Below, in pieces: positions 1 to 3,699 of a stretch of 6,688 nucleotides of DNA (position 1 is its first letter; the number at the start of each line of letters is the position of its first letter). This DNA comes from UBA4738 sp002413305 (GTDB lineage Bacteria > Actinomycetota > UBA4738). The notes beneath the pieces are model-generated. The model saw only the letters and a program-made list of their open reading frames with translations, ran no database searches and was not told where the DNA came from. The translations under genes and the position numbers were made by a program. The DNA lies in the NCBI GenBank assembly GCA_036847185.1, contig DAIUAM010000099.1, positions 1 through 6,688 on the forward strand. The letters run 5' to 3'.

Positions 1-62
1 CCGAGCCCGTCGCACGAGGGATGGCCGAGTTCTTGGGGAGCAACTCCATGGCCGGAGACTGA
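1..62 (+). CDS. Possible 3' end of an unidentified gene (partial)
   Basis: Reading from position 3, the plus strand gives EPVARGMAEFLGSNSMAGD and a TGA at 60-62. The composition looks like a plausible protein C terminus, with acidic and small residues and an amphipathic MAEFLG turn. The gene would begin left of the window. Twenty codons are too few to name a family and I do not recognise one. The same DNA is also open on the minus strand, as the run-on of the truncated YCII-like frame that starts at 139, so only one of the two readings can be real. I slightly favour this plus-strand reading because the minus-strand peptide here resembles nothing I know. Confidence 0.25.
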   Translation, partial: EPVARGMAEFLGSNSMAGD

Positions 63-85
63 CGCCGGGTCCAACACTGCGGGCC

Positions 86-139
86 AGCGGCGCCGACCTC
101 GCCCTCGACGCTGTGGACCGACAACAGGTACTTGGTCAT
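86..139 (-). pseudogene. Truncated start of a YCII/DGPF-family protein
   Basis: The minus strand has a strong Shine-Dalgarno (GAGGAGG, plus positions 146-152), six bases, then ATG at 139-137 and the peptide MTKYLLSVHSVEGEVG. That N terminus is typical of actinobacterial YCII-related (DGPF-domain) proteins of about 115-120 residues, often found beside ECF sigma factors. In that family the next 25 or so residues form an acidic helix rich in M, E and Q, followed by a GG-L strand. Here the frame instead continues as GPQCWTRRQSPAMELL with no family resemblance, and neither other frame restores it. It stays open to the window edge, so the break near position 86 looks like a junction rather than a simple stop. 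I infer a gene start cut off by rearrangement. An unusual intact protein running out of the window cannot be excluded. Confidence 0.5.
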
Positions 140-158
140 GGTGGCCCTCCTCGTGATG

Positions 159-175
159 GGCGGGCACTTCCCGCC
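159..175. other. GC-rich hairpin just upstream of the YCII-like Shine-Dalgarno
   Basis: GGCGGG (159-164) and CCCGCC (170-175) form a perfect six-base-pair stem around a five-base loop. It lies seven bases upstream, in the minus-strand sense, of the GAGGAGG box of the YCII-like start. It may be a leader structure or a terminator ahead of that gene. No T-tract follows. Chance in GC-rich DNA is possible. Confidence 0.25.
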
Positions 176-190
176 TCTCACCCAACTACG

Positions 191-316
191 GGCCGTCTTC
201 ACCGCCCGGGTCACGTTCACCCGGGCCCGCTCGGCCGCGGAGGCGGCGCGGCGATCCGGCCCCCCGAGACCAACCGCCCCGGCCAGCCAACGGGAAGCGA
301 CAGTCCGGTCATCAGC
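191..316 (-). pseudogene. Fragment of the C-terminal region of a large regulator/ATPase-family protein
   Basis: In the minus-strand frame that also carries the YCII-like start, positions 316-191 read ADDRTVASRWLAGAVGLGG, then P, then DRRAASAAERARVNVTRA, then VKTA. The GLGG-x-DRRAASAAERARVNVTRA block is one I recall from the C-terminal part of large actinobacterial AAA-ATPase/LuxR- or SARP-like regulators and related signalling proteins. There it continues into a helix ending in a TGTYC-type motif. That continuation is missing: after KTA the sequence becomes RSWVRGGKCPPITRRAT and runs into the YCII-like start. The frame is open upstream to a stop at 479-481, with an ATG at 388, but similarity fades before about 316. 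A reading as an isolated remnant fits best. The family name is from memory and is the weak point. Confidence 0.45.
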
Positions 317-384
317 GCGAGAAGGCCCGTGACCCAAGCCGCGAAGGTTGCCATCGGCCTCCGCATGAGGACCCGATGTGTACA

Positions 385-407
385 CCATCTCTATCAGTTC
401 CAGATGG
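385..407 (-). terminator. Possible terminator hairpin after the CAT tRNA
   Basis: CCATCT (385-390) and AGATGG (402-407) pair over six base pairs around an 11-base loop. The hairpin begins eight bases beyond the 3' end of the minus-strand tRNA at 415. The position suits transcript termination or 3' processing of the tRNA. There is no T-run after it, which is common in high-G+C actinobacteria, and the large loop makes it weak. Confidence 0.25.
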
Positions 408-414
408 GGCTGAG

Positions 415-488
415 TGGGGCGGGCTGGACTCGAACCAGCGACCGGCGGATTATGAGTCCGCTGCTCTGACCAACTGAGCTACCGCCCC
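415..488 (-). tRNA. tRNA with CAT anticodon (tRNA-Ile2 or elongator tRNA-Met)
   Basis: The minus strand folds into a complete 74-base cloverleaf. The acceptor stem GGGGCGG/CCGCCCC is perfect, the D stem is GCTC/GAGC, and the anticodon stem GCGGA/TCCGC carries loop CTCATAA (anticodon at 452-454). The T stem is GCTGG/CCAGC with loop TTCGAGT, and the discriminator is A. CCA is not encoded. A CAT anticodon with this loop is shared by elongator Met and by Ile2, whose C34 is changed to lysidine by TilS. The initiator is excluded because base pair 1-72 is a normal G-C pair. The variable and T-arm bases resemble enterobacterial Ile2 as I recall it, but the 4-69 pair is G-C rather than the C-G known to favour TilS. 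I leave the identity open. Confidence 0.93.
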
Positions 489-501
489 GGGTTTCGGAGC
501 G

Positions 502-507
502 ACTATA
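502..507 (-). promoter_or_regulatory. -10 box of the CAT tRNA promoter
   Basis: The minus strand reads TATAGT at 507-502, one base from the TATAAT consensus and striking in this G+C-rich sequence. The expected transcription start is about seven bases downstream, only a few bases before the tRNA 5' end at 488. I see no good -35 hexamer at the normal distance. Confidence 0.5.
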
Positions 508-552
508 GCCTCGCGCCGGAGACCACCGGGAGGATGCGCGAACGAGAGCTTC

Positions 553-580
553 GGCGGTGGGGAGGACTCGAACCCGACCT
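553..580 (-). other. tRNA 3'-end-like fragment (T arm and acceptor strand, degenerate)
   Basis: The minus strand reads AGGTCGGGTTCGAGTCC and then TCCCCACCGCC, the layout of a tRNA variable region, T loop (TTCGAGT) and 3' acceptor strand. The T stem is broken: TCGGG faces CCTCC, with two mismatches and a wobble. No matching 5' acceptor strand, D arm or anticodon arm lies upstream, where the 3' end of the LysM gene sits instead. Aligned to the neighbouring CAT tRNA, it looks like a copy lacking two bases in the 5' T-stem strand. It may be a tRNA remnant or an old attachment-site half. It is not a functional tRNA. Confidence 0.45.
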
Positions 581-606
581 TGGGGATGACAGGTCAGCCT
601 GAGTGA

Positions 607-618
607 ACGCTGCAGCGT
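607..618. other. 12-base perfect palindrome after the LysM gene
   Basis: ACGCTGCAGCGT is a perfect palindrome starting eight bases beyond the stop codon (626-628) of the minus-strand DUF1906/LysM gene. As RNA it gives only a four-base-pair stem with a TGCA loop, so it is a weak terminator at best. A protein-binding site or chance is equally possible. Confidence 0.2.
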
Positions 619-625
619 CGCCGGC

Positions 626-1510
626 TCACAGAAGTTGCAGCACCTGGCCCGGCAGGATGAGGTTCGGGTCGGGACCGATGACGGATCGATTGAGCTCGTA
701 CAGCGCCGGCCAGCCGCCGGCGATCTGAAGCTGCACGGCGATCCCGGAAAGCGTGTCGCCCGCGCGGACGGTGTACGTGCCCGCTTGCGTGTGGTCAGTC
801 TCAGCAGGCAGGTGCTCGGTCGCCACAGTAAGGTGCTCCCCCCCCGCAAGGCAGCCCTCGTCCGCGACGCTGATGTCCACGTCCAGCCCACCGACCTGGC
901 AGGCCTGCTTCCCGAATGCACCCGCGTACTGCCATGCCCGCTGCCCCGGCTTCGACCACAGATTGTTGGACAGTCCCGGGATGCGGTGTGGGTCTGCTTG
1001 GGGATCGACCTTGTGCGTGATCCATGAAGCGGCCCAGACCCAGTCGGGCCGGTCACTCCGCGTCTCGAGAGGTATCAGCGCCCTGGGGTTGGAATAGACC
1101 CCCGGCCGAAGCCCATGGGCGCGGACGGCATGAGACCAGCCGCACATGTAGTCCAGGGACCCTTGCGGTGAGGCGTCATACGTCCGGCCCTCGAGATCCA
1201 GGCAGATCGGCGTACCGGTGGCCGAATGGCCGAACCGCGCGGCGATCTGACGTGCCTCGTTGCCATCCTCTTCACCCTGACCCCTGGTGAGGAGATGGAC
1301 GTCCCCCTGTTGGCGACCGACGTAGGTGAGAAGGAACCGGGTGATCCCGTGAGCCACGTATCGCCGGAGCTGGTCGGGAGTCCACCCAGAGCCGCCGGAT
1401 CGGGGACCGCCCACATAGACGTTCCACCACGACCCACCGATCTGGTTCAGCATCGCCTTGGCTTTGTCGGCTTCGGGCGCTCCCGCCCTGTCCAATCCGT
1501 GCAGAGCCAT
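626..1510 (-). CDS. DUF1906 glycoside-hydrolase-like protein with C-terminal LysM domain
   Basis: A 294-residue protein likely to bind and perhaps cut peptidoglycan. Residues 4-222 match the DUF1906 (Rv2525c-like, GH25-related fold) pattern: GLDRAG near the start, YVGGPR (32-37), a buried strand LTYVGRQ (61-67), and LDLEG (104-108), whose D105 and E107 are candidate active-site acids. PGVYSNP (136-142), WAASW (159-163), RAWQYAG (191-197) and GLDVDIS (208-214) follow. After a linker, residues 245-294 form a LysM module (YTVRAGDTLSGIA, then NRSVIGPDPNLILPGQVLQL). I chose the ATG at 1510 because GAGGAAGGGG precedes it at good spacing and the fold begins there. An upstream ATG at 1654 would add 48 unconvincing residues. 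There is no signal peptide or membrane segment, although Rv2525c itself is Tat-exported. The gene is alone between two tRNAs. It could be a phage-type lysin or a cell-wall protein exported without a classical signal. Confidence 0.88.
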   Translation of the reverse strand: MALHGLDRAGAPEADKAKAMLNQIGGSWWNVYVGGPRSGGSGWTPDQLRRYVAHGITRFLLTYVGRQQGDVHLLTRGQGEEDGNEARQIAARFGHSATGTPICLDLEGRTYDASPQGSLDYMCGWSHAVRAHGLRPGVYSNPRALIPLETRSDRPDWVWAASWITHKVDPQADPHRIPGLSNNLWSKPGQRAWQYAGAFGKQACQVGGLDVDISVADEGCLAGGEHLTVATEHLPAETDHTQAGTYTVRAGDTLSGIAVQLQIAGGWPALYELNRSVIGPDPNLILPGQVLQLL

Positions 1511-1574
1511 CAGTTCCCCTTCCTCGAGACTCCGGCCGGATGGAGTCAAGCGACGTGCATACCACATGCACCAT

Positions 1575-1611
1575 CCCCGCTGCAGGGGCTGGGAGCTGCA
1601 AGCAGCTGGGG
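1575..1611 (-). promoter_or_regulatory. Leader with two mutually exclusive hairpins ahead of the DUF1906/LysM gene
   Basis: CCCCGCTGC (1575-1583) can pair with GCAGC-T-GGGG (1602-1611, one bulged base) to form a nine-base-pair stem. A competing palindromic hairpin, AGCTG-CAAG-CAGCT (1594-1607), uses the same GCAGC. The element lies between the candidate promoter and the start codon at 1510. Whether it regulates anything is inference. Confidence 0.25.
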
Positions 1612-1626
1612 GCATCTGTCTCGTAC

Positions 1627-1654
1627 ATCCTGGGCACGTCGGGGCGTGGGTCAA
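1627..1654 (-). promoter_or_regulatory. Candidate promoter of the DUF1906/LysM gene
   Basis: On the minus strand TTGACC (1654-1649) and CAGGAT (1632-1627) are 16 bases apart. The first matches the -35 TTGACA in five of six positions, and the second is close to the actinobacterial -10 TAGGAT. It starts 26 bases after the 3' end of tRNA-Asn and would give a leader of about 110 bases to the ATG at 1510. Confidence 0.4.
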
Positions 1655-1679
1655 GGTTGAACGACAGCACCGCCGGTGG

Positions 1680-1752
1680 CTCCGGGGGCGGGACTCGAAC
1701 CCGCAACCTTCGGCTTAACAGGCCGCCGCTCTGCCGATTGAGCTACCCCGGA
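1680..1752 (-). tRNA. tRNA-Asn (GTT)
   Basis: The minus strand folds into a 73-base cloverleaf with acceptor TCCGGGG/CCCCGGA, D arm GCTC/GAGC, anticodon loop CTGTTAA (anticodon GTT at 1717-1719), T stem GCGGG/CCCGC with loop TTCGAGT, and discriminator G. CCA is not encoded. GTT with a G discriminator and the TAGCTCAATCGGCAGAG D-arm region is typical of bacterial tRNA-Asn. The outermost anticodon-stem position (27-43) is a G-A mismatch and the other four pairs are good. As I recall, tRNA-Asn also lies near dnaG in mycobacteria, so the neighbourhood may be conserved. Confidence 0.96.
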
Positions 1753-1779
1753 TCGCGGGCCCGGACGAGCCGTTCGGCC

Positions 1780-1785
1780 AGTCTA
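1780..1785 (-). promoter_or_regulatory. -10 box of the tRNA-Asn promoter
   Basis: The minus strand reads TAGACT at 1785-1780, 27 bases before the tRNA-Asn 5' end, giving a leader of about 20 bases. I see no clear -35. The spacer and -35 area holds a GCGGA-CA-TCCGC inverted repeat (1789-1800) and the partial D-arm copy at 1797-1817. Confidence 0.4.
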
Positions 1786-1796
1786 GCAGCGGACAT

Positions 1797-1817
1797 CCGC
1801 CGCTCTGCCGAAGGAGC
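1797..1817. repeat. Partial second copy of the tRNA-Asn D-arm region
   Basis: The 15 bases CCGCCGCTCTGCCGA at 1797-1811 repeat exactly bases 1723-1737 inside tRNA-Asn (D stem, part of the D loop and the start of the anticodon stem). After two mismatches GAGC also matches, giving 19 identities over 21 bases in direct orientation 74 bp apart. No other part of a tRNA surrounds the copy. Confidence 0.6.
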
Positions 1818-1825
1818 CGACGGTT

Positions 1826-1831
1826 TACGCT
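1826..1831 (+). promoter_or_regulatory. Candidate -10 box for the YtxH-like gene
   Basis: TACGCT fits the actinobacterial TANNNT -10 pattern and would give a leader of about 60 bases to the ATG at 1898. No convincing -35 is seen. It diverges from the tRNA-Asn -10 box about 40 bp away. Confidence 0.25.
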
Positions 1832-1897
1832 GCATGCGGCAGGGCAACGAACCTACCGAGGCAAGGAACCATTGGGGCCGGGCGAAGGAGGCGAGCG

Positions 1898-2179
1898 ATG
1901 AGGTTCAGACTCGGATTGATCCTGGGCATCGGGATCGGGTACGTCCTCGGCACGAGGGCCGGCCGGGAGCGGTACGAGCAGATCCGCGAGGGGTGGAGCC
2001 GGTTCTCCGGTTCACCCACGGTTCGCCGGGCCGCCGGCCGGACGAAGGACATGGCGGGCGAACAGGGCAAGCGCGCGCTCCAGGTGGTCCAGCAGGGCGT
2101 CGAGAAGGCAGGCGCGGCCGTGAAGGACCGGCTCGGCAAGGACGAGCCGCTACCCGACGGCCAGCAGTCGGGGCTGTAG
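1898..2179 (+). CDS. Small membrane-anchored YtxH-like protein
   Basis: A 93-residue protein of unknown function. Residues 5-18 form a glycine-zipper membrane segment (GLILGIGIGYVLGT), followed at once by the basic motif RAGRERYEQI (20-29). A charged helical region (about 40-80) comes next, with an alanine- and valine-rich heptad-like stretch (RALQVVQQGVEKAGAAV), and then a short hydrophilic tail. This layout is typical of small actinobacterial YtxH-like or general-stress proteins with a cytoplasmic helix on a membrane anchor. The start is well supported by AAGGAGG (1885-1891) six bases before the ATG. It is the only intact plus-strand gene in the window, lies divergent from tRNA-Asn, and converges on rpoD with four bases between stop codons. 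Confidence 0.85.
   Translation: MRFRLGLILGIGIGYVLGTRAGRERYEQIREGWSRFSGSPTVRRAAGRTKDMAGEQGKRALQVVQQGVEKAGAAVKDRLGKDEPLPDGQQSGL
2153..2172. terminator. Possible bidirectional terminator hairpin between the YtxH-like gene and rpoD
   Basis: CCCGAC (2153-2158) and GTCGGG (2167-2172) form a six-base-pair GC-rich stem with an eight-base loop. The hairpin lies inside the last codons of the plus-strand YtxH-like gene and starts 11 bases after the rpoD stop on the minus strand. It could terminate either transcript. Neither side has a T-tract, so it is only a candidate. Confidence 0.35.
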
Positions 2180-2183
2180 CCGC

Positions 2184-3623
2184 CTACTCCAAGTAGTCGC
2201 GGAGCTTCTGGGATCGCGAGGGGTGGCGGAGCTTCGACAGCGTCTTCGATTCGATCTGCCGGATCCGCTCTCGGGTCACGCCGAACTCCCGGCCCACCTC
2301 CTCCAGCGTCCGGGGGTGCCCGTCCATCAGGCCGAACCGGAGCTGGATGACCTTCTTCTCGCGTTCCGACAGCGTGTGCAGGACCGATTCGAGCTGCTCT
2401 TGGAGCAAGATGAAGCTGGCGGCGTCGATGGGCACCACCGCTTCGGAGTCCTCGATGAAGTCGCCGAGATGGGAGTCCTCCTCCTCGCCGATCGGCGTCT
2501 CCAGCGAGACCGGCTCCTGGGAGACCTTGAGGATCTCCCGGACCTTGTCGGCCGGCACGCCCATCTGCTGGCCGATCTCCTCGGGGAGCGGCTCCCTGCC
2601 GAGGTCCTGCAGCAGCTGGCGCTGCACGCGGACCAGCTTGTTGATGGTCTCGACCATGTGCACGGGGATGCGGATGGTCCGGGCCTGGTCGGCGATGGCC
2701 CGGGTGATGGCCTGGCGGATCCACCACGTGGCGTAAGTCGAGAACTTGTAGCCCTTCGAGTAGTCGAACTTCTCCACGGCCCGGATCAGGCCGAGGTTCC
2801 CCTCCTGGATCAGGTCCAGAAACAGCATCCCCCGGCCCACATAGCGCTTGGCGATCGAGACCACCAGTCGGAGGTTCGCCTCGATCAGCTTCTTCTTGGC
2901 GAGCTGCCCGTCCCGTTCGACTCGCCGGCAGAACTCGGTGGTCTCCAGGCGGGTCTTGGGGCGGTAGGCGCGGGCCATCTTCTCTCGCCCGATGCCCTCG
3001 TGCTTCAGGCGCTTCTCGGGATCGAGCTGGTGTTCGCGGATCCTGACCACCGAGTCGACCACCCGGCGGAACTGCTTCTGGTCGACCTTCGACGCCGCGC
3101 CGTCGAGCGTGATCAGCAGCTCGGTGGCGAACTCCCCACCCTCGATCCGCATGGCCAGGTCGACCTCCTGGGCGGCGGTCAGCAGCGGGACCTTGCCGAT
3201 CTCCTTCAGGTACATCCGGACCGGGTCGTTGGTGGGCGCCTTCAGGAGCTCGTCGTCGCGGGGAAGGCGGATGCCGCCCAGCTCGGGTTCGCTCTCCTCG
3301 TCGCCGGGGACCTCGATGACCTCGATGCCCTCCTGGCGGAGATGGTCCTCGACCTGGGTCAGGAAGTCCTCGACCTGCTCGGGGGTGAGGTCCTCCACCG
3401 GGAGGCCTTCGAGCAGCTCCTCGGAGGTGACGAAGCCGCGCTCGCGTCCCCGGGCGGCGATCAGCTCTTTCGCCTCGTCGATGCTGAACGCGGGTGCGGC
3501 ACCCGGCCGGCCGACGACGACCTCGTCCTCGGGCCCGAGCGGATCCTCCGTCTCGACCGGCAATGGATGGGCGAGGTTGCCGCTTTGCGTCATGCCGCTG
3601 CTACGTACATGCGTCGTCGCCAT
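2184..3623 (-). CDS. rpoD: Primary sigma factor of RNA polymerase (sigma-70, RpoD/SigA/HrdB type)
   Basis: A 479-residue group 1 sigma factor that directs RNA polymerase to housekeeping promoters. Region 1.1 is seen at about 46-105 (FSIDEAKELI to EVIEVPGDEE) and region 1.2 at 132-163 (NDPVRMYLKEIGKVPLLTA). Region 2 spans 241-313, with FLDLIQEGNLGLIRAVEKFD and YKFSTYATWWIRQAITRAI, the core-binding and -10 melting segments. Region 3 covers about 319-395 (IPVHMVETINKL, then GDFIEDSEAV). Region 4 covers about 405-475, with the -35 helix-turn-helix EEVGREFGVTRERIRQIESK and the terminal RHPSRSQKLRDYLE. The region 1.2-to-2.1 spacer is long (about 80 residues). I chose the ATG at 3623, with GGGAG just ahead. 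An ATG at 3593 is a second candidate, and extension to 3752 would overlap dnaG and adds nothing sigma-like. It follows dnaG by 77 bp and is probably co-transcribed with it. Confidence 0.96.
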   Translation of the reverse strand: MATTHVRSSGMTQSGNLAHPLPVETEDPLGPEDEVVVGRPGAAPAFSIDEAKELIAARGRERGFVTSEELLEGLPVEDLTPEQVEDFLTQVEDHLRQEGIEVIEVPGDEESEPELGGIRLPRDDELLKAPTNDPVRMYLKEIGKVPLLTAAQEVDLAMRIEGGEFATELLITLDGAASKVDQKQFRRVVDSVVRIREHQLDPEKRLKHEGIGREKMARAYRPKTRLETTEFCRRVERDGQLAKKKLIEANLRLVVSIAKRYVGRGMLFLDLIQEGNLGLIRAVEKFDYSKGYKFSTYATWWIRQAITRAIADQARTIRIPVHMVETINKLVRVQRQLLQDLGREPLPEEIGQQMGVPADKVREILKVSQEPVSLETPIGEEEDSHLGDFIEDSEAVVPIDAASFILLQEQLESVLHTLSEREKKVIQLRFGLMDGHPRTLEEVGREFGVTRERIRQIESKTLSKLRHPSRSQKLRDYLE

Positions 3624-3636
3624 GGGCTCCCGTGGA

Positions 3637-3642
3637 ATGGTA
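3637..3642 (-). promoter_or_regulatory. Weak candidate -10 box ahead of rpoD
   Basis: TACCAT on the minus strand (3642-3637) fits TANNNT in the dnaG-rpoD gap. It would place a start a few bases before the ATG at 3623, or about 37 bases before the ATG at 3593. No good -35 is visible, so an internal promoter for rpoD is only a possibility. Confidence 0.2.
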
Positions 3643-3699
3643 CGGAACAGTCTCCCAGATGACTCGCCTCCTGCCCCCGTTCGAAGGAATCTTCGGCCG

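Noticed and set aside
217..366. 49-codon minus-strand frame with a hydrophobic N terminus (MRRPMATFAAWVTGLLALMT), like a small membrane protein
   Set aside because: It lies on the same DNA, out of frame with the better-supported regulator-like fragment. Its ribosome binding site is poor and its proline-rich tail is typical of shadow frames.
375..389. GTGTACAC palindrome within GATGTGTACACCATC, a possible operator
   Set aside because: A single eight-base palindrome with asymmetric flanks and no promoter or intact gene beside it is too weak to call.
113..469. Plus-strand frame of 118 codons
   Set aside because: It runs across the tRNA on the opposite strand and reads as proline-, arginine- and glycine-rich noise without a ribosome binding site.
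1511..1654. 48-codon N-terminal extension of the DUF1906/LysM protein
   Set aside because: The peptide is cysteine- and proline-rich with no signal peptide, and its ATG overlaps the candidate -35. The ATG at 1510 has a good Shine-Dalgarno and matches the start of the domain.
2223..3662. Plus-strand open frame of 479 codons opposite rpoD
   Set aside because: It is the mirror of a highly conserved sigma factor in GC-rich DNA. The peptide is low-complexity (L, D, G, V) with no domain, and it has no supporting ribosome binding site.
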